Assembly: GCF_019635515.1 (NCBI RefSeq)
Contig: NZ_JAHBZI010000002.1
Span: 289,664 to 353,663 of the forward strand
DNA: 64,000 nucleotides
Origin: Sphingomonas sp.
Lineage (GTDB): Bacteria; Pseudomonadota; Alphaproteobacteria; Sphingomonadales; Sphingomonadaceae
Reading direction: 5' to 3'
Positions 7,572 to 15,837 of this stretch are shown in pieces (positions within the stretch are counted from its first letter, which is position 1; every line of letters starts with the position of its first letter). The notes below the pieces were generated by a model. It saw only the letters and a program-made list of their open reading frames with translations. It had not been told where the DNA came from and did not search any database. The position numbers were made by a program, and so were the translations under genes.

Positions 7572-8577
7572 TGGTGCCTCCCTCATTGGCATTCGCAGCT
7601 CTCGCCTTTTCGGCGGCGCGGCGCGCGAGAAAGAGGCGCCCATCGACGTAGGGCTTGTAGAAGGATGTCGCCAGCTCCGCCCGAAGCACCTCCAACCGTC
7701 CGGGTTGGCGCTCGACCTGTTCCTTCGCCCAGAAGACTTGGAGGAGCCGCACGAGGTCGGCCCAATACGAATCGTTCATCACCGCCGAGGCGTCCAGCTC
7801 CTCGCCGGCGCGCAGTCTCGTTTCGATCGCGATGAGCTGTTCGACCAGAAGAAAGGGATCGCCCGACGGCATTGGCGGCATCTCGCTGGTCTGCTGGAAG
7901 CCTTCCGCGATGTAGGCGTCGACCCCACCAAGATAATCTTTGTACACGTGCATGCTGCCGACATACTGATGGTATTCGCCGAGAAGGACACTGAGCCGCT
8001 GCGCCATCATCTCCTGCAGCATCGTGAAGCAAAACACGTCATGAGGCAGGCCCCAGTACGCATCGTTGGATCGCATTGTCACAGACATGTGCAGTACCCC
8101 TTCCCGAAGGTGGAACTGCAGCGTTGTTGTGCAGGGGATCTCCGCGTGGTCGGTAGCGATGTCCTCGGCATTGAAAAGCTGAATAACGGCCCGGCGCGAC
8201 CCCGGCTTCTTCGTCAACAACGCATGGATGCTGTCCAGTTGATTGATCTGCCCACGCATCGCCATCAGACGCGGACCGTAGGCGCCCTCGAGGATGCCGT
8301 TGACGGCGTCTTCTTCATAGGCGGGCACATAGTCCCGTATGAAGGCCAGGCTCTCCGAACCGGAAAGATACCACAGCAGTTCGCCCAGGGCGCTGAAAGG
8401 CTTGCCCCTGTTCTCCGAAAGACTCAGCCGCGCCCGTGGTTTCTTGATTTTGAGCGAGACGCCCAGCAGTTCCTTGGACTCCCCACGCGTCCCGCCGCCG
8501 TGCCAGTGGCCGTCGGCCTTGATTGCCGAATAGAGCTGATAAAGCACTCCATCCAGACTATCGCACTCAATCAACAT
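7558..8577 (-). CDS. Thymidylate-synthase-family protein, possibly dCMP-specific
   Basis: The 339-residue protein has the thymidylate synthase landmarks: ELLWYLSGS (about 66-74), the nucleophile Cys149 in EIPCTTTLQF, Arg-Ser at 169-170 with Asp172 (RSNDAYWG), and His210/Tyr212 (GSMHVYKDY). At the position of E. coli ThyA Asn177, which contacts O4/N3 of dUMP, it has Asp180 (GLPHD). An Asp here is known in T4 dCMP hydroxymethylase and shifts specificity toward cytosine nucleotides, so a dCMP methylase or hydroxymethylase is a reasonable prediction. A C-terminal about 100-residue extension is atypical of ThyA. The ATG at 8577 was preferred over GTG 8589. It is the first gene of a two-gene operon with the pyrophosphorylase-like gene. 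Confidence 0.7.
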   Translation of the reverse strand: MLIECDSLDGVLYQLYSAIKADGHWHGGGTRGESKELLGVSLKIKKPRARLSLSENRGKPFSALGELLWYLSGSESLAFIRDYVPAYEEDAVNGILEGAYGPRLMAMRGQINQLDSIHALLTKKPGSRRAVIQLFNAEDIATDHAEIPCTTTLQFHLREGVLHMSVTMRSNDAYWGLPHDVFCFTMLQEMMAQRLSVLLGEYHQYVGSMHVYKDYLGGVDAYIAEGFQQTSEMPPMPSGDPFLLVEQLIAIETRLRAGEELDASAVMNDSYWADLVRLLQVFWAKEQVERQPGRLEVLRAELATSFYKPYVDGRLFLARRAAEKARAANANEGGTNVVI

Positions 8578-9161
8578 GCCCCCGCTCACCGCCGCTGGCG
8601 GCGCCCCCAGTCCTTGTTTTCCCCGTAATCACGATCAATCTGAAAAGTCTGCGGGTCAACAAGGCCGTGCTAGCTTTCCTTCCGAAGCGGGAGATATCAG
8701 GCGGTTGCCATGGCCCAACGCTAAGCGCGAGGTCGACAATCCGCTGACGAGGCCAGCCTCTCGTTCTGTTTTTCCAACGCCGCAGGCTGTAGCCGGCCCG
8801 ATCCAGTCTTAGCGGGCACATAACAAGCGGCTGGCTTCGTGGAACAAGACGGCAGCCCGAATGTCGCTTGTGAGTTTTGTTTGGGAATTATGAGCTGAAT
8901 GAACGTCCCCTTTGGCGCACCTGTTTGCCAAAAGCTGCCTGTCCGCAAGCGGCCAAATTAGGACCTTGCTTAGCGGGCACAGGCTAAACGGCGTCAAAGT
9001 ATATCAATGTCCTACTTTCAGTCCTAATTTCATCTGATACGGTAAAGCGATCAGTATCGTCGGATTTCCAGTTATATCATTGAATCCATATGATATTTTC
9101 CGGCGGCTGGGCGGAGACGAGAGATTCTATAACCCATTGATTTTACTTGATTTTTTAGAAG
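8578..9161. other. Intergenic stretch between the island and tRNA-Ser
   Basis: These 584 bases contain no reading frame that looks coding in codon use or similarity; the short frames present are low-complexity shadows. The left part must contain the promoter of the leftward TS-like operon. The right part (about 8990-9160) is visibly more AT-rich than its surroundings. That fits a recombination junction next to the 3' end of tRNA-Ser, but no repeat of the tRNA end could be found within the window. Confidence 0.5.
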
Positions 9162-9252
9162 TGGCGGAGCGGGAGGGATTCGAACCCTCGATACGGTTTT
9201 GCCGTATACTCACTTTCCAGGCGAGCGCCTTCGACCACTCGGCCACCGCTCC
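9162..9252 (-). tRNA. tRNA-Ser (anticodon GGA), CCA encoded
   Basis: Read on the minus strand it begins GGAGCGGTGGCCGAGTGG and ends with the T-arm GGTTCGAATCC, the acceptor strand CCGCTCC, discriminator G and encoded CCA. The anticodon loop is CTGGAAA with anticodon GGA. The long variable arm (TATACGGCAAAACCGTATC region) is typical of class II serine tRNAs. Length is 91 nt. Its 3' end faces the accessory genes at 1-8.6 kb, the orientation expected when a tRNA gene serves as an integrase attachment site. Confidence 0.95.
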
Positions 9253-9329
9253 GCATGCACTGGAAGGCGCTGCCGATAGAGCGTGCGAGGGAGCTAGGCA
9301 AGCGCGGCGCGGCGTGTCAGTTTCGGCGC

Positions 9330-10184
9330 ATGCTCAAACCCCTCCTCGCGCTGCTCGCGCTCTCCGCCGCCTATCCCGCCACCGCCCAGACCGCGGCGCC
9401 GCTGCCGAGCGACGCGATTCCCGAGGATTGGCACGACATTCCCGACGACGAGATCATGGTGATCACCTTCAAGGACGGGCGCCAGGTGTTCATCCGGCTC
9501 GCCGCGAAGCTGGCGCCGGGCCATGTCTCGAATATCCGCAAGATCGCGATGGCGCGTTGGTGGGACAATACCAGCGTCTATCGCGTCCAGGAGAATTGGG
9601 TGACCCAGTGGGGCGGCAACGAGAAGACCGCGCCGCCCGAGATCATCGCCCGTCCGCCCGCCGAGTTCGAGATCGGACCGGTGGCGTTCGCGCAGAAGCT
9701 GTCCAAGGCCGATGGCTATTCTGCCGCTTCGGGGGTTACCGCCGATGGCTGGCCGATCGCGAGCGATGGAAAGACCGCATGGCTCACGCATTGCTACGGC
9801 ATGGTCGGCGTCGCCCGCGACCAGTTGCCAGACACAGGTGCCGGCACCGAGCTGTTCACGCCGATCGGCCAGTCGGCGCGCCGGCTCGACCGCAACTACA
9901 CCGTGGTCGGGCGGATCGTCGAAGGCATGCAGTTCATGTCGGCGATGCCGCGTAGCAGCGCCGCGATGGGCGTCTACGCGACCGAGGCCGAGCGCACGGC
10001 AATCGCGTCGGTGCGGCTGGCGAGCCAGTTGCCCGGCGACGAGCGCCCGGTCTTCCAGTACCGCGCGACCGACAATGAACGCTATGCGGCGCTGATCGCC
10101 TCGCGCGAAAAGCCTGCCGCGCCGACGGTGGCGACGGGGCTCGAAGTCTGTGACCTCGCCCCTGGAGTCCGCCGCAAGCAATAA
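9330..10184 (+). CDS. Secreted cyclophilin-type peptidyl-prolyl isomerase
   Basis: The 284-residue protein has a Sec signal peptide (MLKPLLALLALSAAYPATAQ) followed by a cyclophilin domain. Characteristic segments are KLAPGHVSNIRKIA, FYRV-like SVYRVQENWVTQ, LTHCYGMVGVARD and GTELFTPIGQSARRLDRNYTVVG. It would act in the periplasm on outer-membrane or secreted protein folding. The ATG at 9330 places the signal peptide at the N-terminus; an upstream in-frame ATG at 9255 would run into the tRNA promoter region and hide the signal. The gene ends 11 bp before the convergent lipoprotein gene. Confidence 0.85.
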   Translation: MLKPLLALLALSAAYPATAQTAAPLPSDAIPEDWHDIPDDEIMVITFKDGRQVFIRLAAKLAPGHVSNIRKIAMARWWDNTSVYRVQENWVTQWGGNEKTAPPEIIARPPAEFEIGPVAFAQKLSKADGYSAASGVTADGWPIASDGKTAWLTHCYGMVGVARDQLPDTGAGTELFTPIGQSARRLDRNYTVVGRIVEGMQFMSAMPRSSAAMGVYATEAERTAIASVRLASQLPGDERPVFQYRATDNERYAALIASREKPAAPTVATGLEVCDLAPGVRRKQ

Positions 10185-10195
10185 ACGTTGGGACT

Positions 10196-10780
10196 TTAGC
10201 GCCCGATCCAGTCGGCGATCTCGCCCGCTACCTGGTTCGCTGCCTGGTTGAGCGCCGCGCCCACCGCAGCCGTTTCGATCTTGGCAACCGGCACGCGCGC
10301 TTCGAAACGGCGCTTCTCGAACACCGAGGCGGTGCCGCGCATCAACGAGGCGTCGAAAGTGACGACGGCCTCGCTGCCGGCCTCGTCGATCCCGAAGCGG
10401 CGCAGCTCGCCGGTCAGCTGCGCGCCCGGATCGAGCTGCGACTGGCGGCTGCTGAGCACGACGCGGCCGGTGCGTGAGGTTATCGTATCGGCGAGCAGGC
10501 GGGCGAACAGCCGCGACGGCTGCTCGACCCACATCGCGTCCTTCACATAGGCGACCGCCTGACCGCCGGCATGGACCGGCACGCGCTGCGTTGCCAGCTC
10601 CTGCGGCACGGCGGGCACGGCGATGGTGATCGTCGGCGCATTGGCCGAGCTCTGCGCCTCGCCGACCGCGACCGGCGCCGCCGGATCGAGCGTCAGGTAC
10701 GAAGCCGGCGGCTTGGCTCCGAACGAGATGCATCCCGCCAGCGGAAGTAGAACGAGGAGGAAAACGGGTTTCTTCGGCAT
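10196..10780 (-). CDS. ABC-type transport auxiliary lipoprotein (PqiC/ABC_trans_aux family)
   Basis: The 194-residue product starts with a lipoprotein signal (MPKKPVFLLVLLPLAGCIS; lipobox LAGC) and continues YLTLDPAAPV..., typical of the auxiliary lipoprotein family encoded with Mla/Pqi-type lipid transporters. It is the last gene of the leftward mlaE-mlaF-mlaD-lipoprotein operon, 5 bp after mlaD. It probably sits on the inner leaflet of the outer membrane and contacts the MCE protein. The family assignment is supported mainly by context and the conserved N-terminal part. Confidence 0.8.
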   Translation of the reverse strand: MPKKPVFLLVLLPLAGCISFGAKPPASYLTLDPAAPVAVGEAQSSANAPTITIAVPAVPQELATQRVPVHAGGQAVAYVKDAMWVEQPSRLFARLLADTITSRTGRVVLSSRQSQLDPGAQLTGELRRFGIDEAGSEAVVTFDASLMRGTASVFEKRRFEARVPVAKIETAAVGAALNQAANQVAGEIADWIGR

Positions 10781-10785
10781 GACGC

Positions 10786-11757
10786 TCACTTCCTGTTGCC
10801 GGGTTTGTAGTCGGGCAGCTTGGGCGCGCCGAGGATGTTGCCGGCGCCGCCCTGATCGATCTTCTCGGCGACCGAGGACAGCGATTGCGACATCACGCGC
10901 AGATCCTGGACGAGCTGGCCGACCTCGGGGATCGTCTTCTTCGAAAAGGCCTGGATGCCCGGACGGGCGTCGCCGATCGTCGCGTCGAGCGTCTCCATGC
11001 TCTTCTGCGCCGCCGCGATGGTCTTGTTGAGATTGGCGATCGTCGGCTTGATATTGTCCGCGAGCACACCGTTGGTGGTGTCGGCAAGGTTGCCGATCTG
11101 CTCGGCGGCGATTCCCGCTTTCTGGATCGCGATCCGCGTCTCGGCGAGCGTCGCCGCGATCTCGGGCCCGCGATCGGCGAGGGCGTCGGTCAGGCGGTTG
11201 GTGTTGGCGAGAATGCCGGCGATCGAATTCTGGTTCTTGTCGCCGAGCAGCTCGGTCAGCCGCTCGGTCAGCGTCGAGAGCCGCTCGAGCAGCTTCGGCG
11301 CCGAACTGAGCAACGCACCGAGACCACCGGCCTTGGTCGGGATCACCGGCACGCCGAGCGGGCACGCCGCTTGCGGATTCTGTGCCGGGCAGACGATCGG
11401 GGGGGCACCTTTTACCGCGCCGTCGAGCTGGATCGACGACGGGCCGGTGAAGCTGCCCTGGATCGTCGCGGTGGTCCCTTCGAGGATCGGCACACCGGGC
11501 TTCACCGCGATGCGCACGCGCACCAGGCTGGGGTCGGGGCGCCAGAACGAGATTTCCTTCACCTGCCCCGAAGGGACGCCGGAGAAGGTCACCTGCGAGC
11601 CCGCGCTGAGCCCATCGACCGCCTGCTTGAAGAAGATGTCATATTCGCGGTCGTCGCCGCCGCTCAGCCGGGCGAGCCAGACGGCGAAAAGCGCCAGCAC
11701 GGCGAGCAGGATCAGCACGACGCTGCCGACGAGCACATGGTTCGATCGCGTTTCCAT
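10786..11757 (-). CDS. mlaD: MCE/MlaD-family lipid-binding protein
   Basis: This 323-residue protein has one N-terminal membrane helix (HVLVGSVVLILLAVLALFAVW) and an MCE domain (YDIFFKQAVDGLSAGSQVTF through SSIQLDG, about 38-120). A long helical C-terminal region rich in heptad-like repeats follows (LTERLTELLG, IAATLAETRIAIQKAG). It is the periplasmic substrate-binding subunit of an Mla-type phospholipid transporter. Its start codon shares a base with the mlaF stop. The C-terminal extension is longer than in E. coli MlaD and resembles the alphaproteobacterial form. Confidence 0.85.
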   Translation of the reverse strand: METRSNHVLVGSVVLILLAVLALFAVWLARLSGGDDREYDIFFKQAVDGLSAGSQVTFSGVPSGQVKEISFWRPDPSLVRVRIAVKPGVPILEGTTATIQGSFTGPSSIQLDGAVKGAPPIVCPAQNPQAACPLGVPVIPTKAGGLGALLSSAPKLLERLSTLTERLTELLGDKNQNSIAGILANTNRLTDALADRGPEIAATLAETRIAIQKAGIAAEQIGNLADTTNGVLADNIKPTIANLNKTIAAAQKSMETLDATIGDARPGIQAFSKKTIPEVGQLVQDLRVMSQSLSSVAEKIDQGGAGNILGAPKLPDYKPGNRK

Positions 11758-12593
11758 CAGGCTTTATCCTCATGCGCGGGCCGGGCATCGGGCGTCTGCG
11801 CCTCATGCCTGGCCTTGCCGGCGACCGCGGCTCTCCCGCGCGGCCCATTGAAATATTCCTGGATCCAGGGGTGGTCCAGCGCGAGCAGTTCCGGGATCGT
11901 GCCGACCGCGATCACCTTCTTGTCGGCGAGCACGGCGACACGGTCGCAAATCGCATAGAGCGTGTCGAGATCGTGGGTGATCAGGAACACGGTGAGCCCC
12001 AGCGTCTTCTGGAGCGATGCGGTCAGCGCGTCGAAGGCGGCAGCACCGATCGGATCGAGGCCGGCGGTCGGCTCGTCGAGGAACAGCAGCTCGGGATCCA
12101 GCGCCAGCGCCCGGGCGAGACCGGCGCGCTTCTTCATCCCACCCGAAAGCTCGGACGGATATTTGGGCCCGGCCTCGGCGGGCAGGCCGCTCATCAGCAC
12201 CTTGTAGCCGGCGATCTCGTCCAGCAGCGCCTGACCGAGGCCGGGGTAGAATTCCTTGAGCGGCACCTGGACGTTCTCGGCGACGGTCAGCGTCGAAAAC
12301 AGGGCGCCGCCCTGAAAGAGGATGCCCCAGCGCTTGCGGACCTCGGTCGCCTCGGTCTCGTCGCGGCCGACGGTGGACTCGCCGAACACCTCGACTTCGC
12401 CCGACAGTGGCGTCTGCAAGCCGATGATCGAACGCATCAGCACCGATTTGCCGGTGCCCGATCCTCCGACCACGCCAAGTATCTCGCCGCGGCGCACGTC
12501 GAGGTCGAGCCCGTCATGTACCAGTTGGTCGCCAAAGCCATTGGTGAGGCCTCGGACCCGAATGACGGTCTCGGAGCGCGGCGGGCGTTTCAT
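11757..12593 (-). CDS. mlaF: Mla-type ABC transporter ATP-binding protein
   Basis: A complete ABC ATPase of 278 residues: Walker A GGSGTGKS, signature ELSGGMKKRAGLARAL, Walker B ELLFLDEPTAGLDP, and the switch His in LITHD. The GGMKKR form of the signature is typical of MlaF. It drives phospholipid movement through MlaE. ATG 12593 overlaps the mlaE stop (ATGA) and its stop touches the mlaD start, so the operon is tightly coupled. The reading frame stays open upstream to 12860, but that part is the shadow of mlaE. Confidence 0.9.
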   Translation of the reverse strand: MKRPPRSETVIRVRGLTNGFGDQLVHDGLDLDVRRGEILGVVGGSGTGKSVLMRSIIGLQTPLSGEVEVFGESTVGRDETEATEVRKRWGILFQGGALFSTLTVAENVQVPLKEFYPGLGQALLDEIAGYKVLMSGLPAEAGPKYPSELSGGMKKRAGLARALALDPELLFLDEPTAGLDPIGAAAFDALTASLQKTLGLTVFLITHDLDTLYAICDRVAVLADKKVIAVGTIPELLALDHPWIQEYFNGPRGRAAVAGKARHEAQTPDARPAHEDKA

Positions 12594-13699
12594 ATCCACT
12601 TTATCTGGCTGAAGAAGACCGCGAAGAACGCGTCGAGCACGATCACCAGGAAGATTGCCTGGACGACGGCGGTCGTCGTGCGGTGGCCGACCTGCTCGGC
12701 ATCGCCCTCCACCTGCATGCCCTGGAAACAGCCGGCGATGGCGATGATCGCGCCAAACACCGGCGCCTTGATCAGCCCGACCCACAGATCGGTCATCGGC
12801 ACGACTTCGCGAATCTTCATGATGAAGGTGACCGGCGGGATGCCGAGCTGGGCCCAGCACAGCAGTCCGCCGCCGATGATCCCGATCAGCGCCGAATAGA
12901 AAGCGAGCAGCGGCATCATCAGCACGACCGCGAAGAAGCGCGGCAGGACCAGCGCCTCCATCGGCGAGACGCCGATCGTGCGCATCGCATCGATTTCCTC
13001 AGTCAGCTTCATCGTGCCGATCTGCGCGGCGAAGGCCGAGCCCGAACGGCCGGCGACCATGATCGCGGTCATCAGCACGCCGAGCTCGCGCAGGGTGATG
13101 CGGCCGACCAGGTTGATCGTGTAGATCTCGGCGCCGAACTGGCGCAGCTGGACCGCGCCCTGCTGGGCGATGACGATGCCGATCAGGAAGCTCATCAGCC
13201 CGATGATGCCGAGCGCCGAGACGCCGACGACCTCGAAGCGCTGGACCGTGGCGTTGACGCGGAAGCGGCTCGGGTGCCGCGCCACGTTCCAGAACGCGAT
13301 GAGCGTCGCGCCGAGGAAGCCGAGCAGGCCGTAAAGCGTCTTGCCCGAAGTCACGACGGCATCGCCGATCTCGCCCAGCACGCGCGGGATCAGCCCGGGC
13401 TCCCTGCGCGCGGGCTCCATCGGGCATTCCGAAGCTGCGACCTGTTCGAGCAGATATTTCTCGTCGGGTTGCATGCCGACGATCTCGGAGCGGTGCTCGC
13501 GCGCGAAACGGTGGATCAGCCAGGCGCCGACTGTGTCGAGCCGCTCGATATTGTTGAGGTCGAGCGTCGCGACCGGCCCTTGCACCGTGCTCAGCCGTTC
13601 GGGGAGGTCGCCAATGCACGCCAGCGACAGATTGCCGGTGAAGCGAAGCGCGACGCTTCCTCCCGAATCCACACGCTCGAAGTCGGCAGGCCCCTTCAT
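12590..13699 (-). CDS. mlaE: Mla-type permease with N-terminal STAS domain
   Basis: The 369-residue product has an N-terminal STAS-like domain (about 1-95, with TLDLNNIERLDTVGAWLI) fused to an MlaE permease domain. The latter has at least five hydrophobic helices and the conserved LTEEIDAMRTIGVSP coupling loop. In many alphaproteobacteria this STAS-permease fusion replaces the separate MlaB and MlaE of enterics. It is the first gene of the operon. ATG 13699 follows AGGTGG at 5 bases; GTG 13708 is possible. The HAD phosphatase gene lies divergently 82 bp away, so promoters for both directions lie between. Confidence 0.88.
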   Translation of the reverse strand: MKGPADFERVDSGGSVALRFTGNLSLACIGDLPERLSTVQGPVATLDLNNIERLDTVGAWLIHRFAREHRSEIVGMQPDEKYLLEQVAASECPMEPARREPGLIPRVLGEIGDAVVTSGKTLYGLLGFLGATLIAFWNVARHPSRFRVNATVQRFEVVGVSALGIIGLMSFLIGIVIAQQGAVQLRQFGAEIYTINLVGRITLRELGVLMTAIMVAGRSGSAFAAQIGTMKLTEEIDAMRTIGVSPMEALVLPRFFAVVLMMPLLAFYSALIGIIGGGLLCWAQLGIPPVTFIMKIREVVPMTDLWVGLIKAPVFGAIIAIAGCFQGMQVEGDAEQVGHRTTTAVVQAIFLVIVLDAFFAVFFSQIKWI

Positions 13700-13781
13700 G
13701 ACCGCCACCTTTCGGCGATTCGCCCTTCTGCGGCAAGGATTTGCTCTGGTCTGCGCACAATGCGTCGTTTTACATGTCCCA

Positions 13782-14453
13782 ATGCGGCACCTGGCGATTT
13801 ACGACATGGACAAGACGATCACGCGCGAAGCGACGTGGACGCGGTTCCTGATCGCCTCGGCCAGGCGGCGCGCGCCATGGCGGCTGGCGCTCTATCCGAT
13901 CGCCGGCGTCGCGGCCCTGGGCTATCTGCTCAAGCTCACCGATCGTGCCGGGCTCAAGCGGTTCACGCAGCGGCTGATGCTCGGGCGCGCGCTGACGCCC
14001 GCCGAGATGGAGGCGATCGCGGAGGGCTTCGCCGATGCCGAGCTCGAGCATGGCGTGCTCCACGGCGCGCGCGAGCGGATCGCGGCGGACCGCGCGGCGG
14101 GGTATACGCTGGTGATGGCGACCGCCTCGCACGGCTATTACGCCGCCGCGATCGCGCGCCGTCTGGGGTTCGATGCTGTCGTCGCCACACAGGCGAAGCG
14201 CGATGGCCAAGGGCGTATTCTCTCCGATCTTGAAGGGGATAACTGTTACGGCCCCGCAAAGCTCCGCATGACCCTCGACTGGATGCGCGGGGCGGGGATC
14301 GCGCGCGGAGACACGCATATCCGCGCCTATTCGGACCATGTCTCCGACGCGCCGTTGCTCGACTGGGCGGATGAGGGCTTCGCAGTCAACGCGCACGGGC
14401 CGCTCAAGGCGCTGGCGGGCGAGAAGGGCTGGCCGGAACTGGACTGGCGGTAG
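13782..14453 (+). CDS. HAD-superfamily (subfamily IB) phosphatase
   Basis: The 223-residue protein carries HAD motifs: I, YDMDKTIT (two Asp); II, the Thr in VMATASHG; and the motif III/IV region CYGPAKLRMTLDW with the acidic SDHVSDAPLL. The layout matches SerB/PSP-like HAD-IB proteins, with a helical cap containing a hydrophobic stretch (LALYPIAGVAALGYLLKL). The substrate is unknown; phosphoserine, acylglycerol-phosphate and phosphorylcholine phosphatases share this pattern. ATG 13782 starts directly before motif I. Confidence 0.8.
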   Translation: MRHLAIYDMDKTITREATWTRFLIASARRRAPWRLALYPIAGVAALGYLLKLTDRAGLKRFTQRLMLGRALTPAEMEAIAEGFADAELEHGVLHGARERIAADRAAGYTLVMATASHGYYAAAIARRLGFDAVVATQAKRDGQGRILSDLEGDNCYGPAKLRMTLDWMRGAGIARGDTHIRAYSDHVSDAPLLDWADEGFAVNAHGPLKALAGEKGWPELDWR

Positions 14454-14463
14454 CGGATGCAGT

Positions 14464-14541
14464 TGCGCTCCTGCGAAGGAGGAGCGCAGGATCACAAGCG
14501 GTGCGGCTCGAACTCCCGACCCCGCTTTCGCAGGAGAACGG
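14464..14541. repeat. Interspersed palindromic repeat between convergent genes
   Basis: The stretch begins with a hairpin TGCGCTCC...GGAGCGCA (14464-14488) and ends with CCCGCTTTCGCAGGAGAAC, whose GCTTTCGCAGG core recurs at 50208 in the bkd E2 gene. It fills the gap between the HAD and DUF445 genes and could terminate both. There is no T-tract, so terminator function is uncertain. Confidence 0.5.
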
Positions 14542-14549
14542 GAAATCGA

Positions 14550-15806
14550 TCAAAGCAAAGCGTCCACGGCGTGAATCGCCACCCCGACCAGGCCGCCGAC
14601 CAGCGTGCCGTTGATGCGGATATATTGCAGATCCCGGCCGACCGCGTTTTCCAGCCGACCGGTCACCGTCTCGGCGTCCCAGCCGCGAATCGTGTCCGAG
14701 ACCAGCCGGACGATGCCGTCGCCATAATCGGATGCCGCGCCCACTGCGGCGCGGCGCACGAAGCGGTTTATGGTATCGGCGAGCCGGGCATCGCTCTGCA
14801 GCGTCTCGCCCAGTTGCCGCAGCGCGTCACCGAGCTCGCCGGACAGCATCCGGTCGGGATCGCGCGCGGCCCGCAGCAGCGCGGCGCGCCCTGATTCCCA
14901 TACGCCAAGCCACCAGTCCGCCAAGGCGGGATTGTCGAGCAGTTCGTTCTTGAAGCCCTCGACCTGCGCACGCCTGGCGGGGTCGTGCTGAAGGTCGTGC
15001 GCCAGCTGCGCCAGCCCTTCCTCGGCCTTGGCGCGCAGCGGATGGTTGGGATCCTCGGCCATGTCGCCGAGCAGCTTGGCGAGCCCGGCGATGATCTTGT
15101 TGGCGAGCGTTTCGTCGAGCCCGGTCCAGCGCAGCACCGATCCGGCGCGCTCATGGACCATCGTCCGGATCATATGTTCATTGGCGTCGAGCACCCGTGC
15201 CGCCCAATGGACGATGCCGTCGAGAAGCGGCCGGTGGCGATTCTCGGCCATCGCGGTGGCGAGGGCGCGGCCAAGCAACGGCGCGATCTCCAGCGCGCGG
15301 AGCCGGTCGGCCAGCGCGCGCTTGGCCATGCCGCCCAGCCGCTCCTGATCGAGCGCTTCGAGCATGTCGGCGGCGAGCCGCCCGACCCCGGCGCGCAGCC
15401 GCCCGCGGCTGGCGCCGGGGTCGGCCAGCCAGCGGCCGGCGGCGCGCGCCATATCGACGCGCTGCATCCGCCGCGCCACCACCGCCGGCGTCAGGAAATT
15501 ATCGCGCAGGAACTGGGCAAGCGTGCTGGCGATCCGGTCCTTGTTGCGCGGGATGATCGCGGTGTGCGGGATCGGCAGTCCGAGCGGGTGACGGAACAGA
15601 GCGGTGACCGCGAACCAGTCGGCCAGCCCGCCGACCATCGCCGCCTCGGCAAAGGCCCGGACATAGCCGATCGCCGGGTGGGCATGATCAAAGGCGCGCG
15701 TCGCGAGGAACAGCCCGGCCATCGCCACCAGCAGCCCGGTCGCGACCAACCGCATCCGCCGCAGCTCGGGCGGAGATACGAGAAGGGGAGCGCGCGACCT
15801 CGTCAC
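14550..15806 (-). CDS. DUF445 family membrane-associated protein
   Basis: The 418-residue product matches DUF445: an N-terminal membrane helix (LVATGLLVAMAGLFLATRAF), the conserved AMVGGLADWFAVTALFRHPLGLPIPHTAIIP segment (about residues 55-85) and a second hydrophobic stretch at the C-terminus (GTLVGGLVGVAIHAV). Between these lies a long helical region. Function is unknown. I prefer GTG 15806, which follows GGGGAGC, over ATG 15860, which lies inside the upstream RND gene. It is probably co-transcribed behind the RND pump genes. Confidence 0.82.
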   Translation of the reverse strand: MTRSRAPLLVSPPELRRMRLVATGLLVAMAGLFLATRAFDHAHPAIGYVRAFAEAAMVGGLADWFAVTALFRHPLGLPIPHTAIIPRNKDRIASTLAQFLRDNFLTPAVVARRMQRVDMARAAGRWLADPGASRGRLRAGVGRLAADMLEALDQERLGGMAKRALADRLRALEIAPLLGRALATAMAENRHRPLLDGIVHWAARVLDANEHMIRTMVHERAGSVLRWTGLDETLANKIIAGLAKLLGDMAEDPNHPLRAKAEEGLAQLAHDLQHDPARRAQVEGFKNELLDNPALADWWLGVWESGRAALLRAARDPDRMLSGELGDALRQLGETLQSDARLADTINRFVRRAAVGAASDYGDGIVRLVSDTIRGWDAETVTGRLENAVGRDLQYIRINGTLVGGLVGVAIHAVDALL

Positions 15807-15837
15807 ACGCTCCCCAATCCCTGAGACGGCAGGAGGT

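Noticed and set aside
8721..8948. A 75-codon minus-strand frame in the gap before tRNA-Ser
   Set aside because: No ribosome site, no known similarity and irregular composition; treated as non-coding junction DNA.
12683..14233. A 516-codon plus-strand frame across mlaE and the HAD gene
   Set aside because: It crosses two well-supported genes on different strands and has a shadow composition (Asp/Arg/His-rich).
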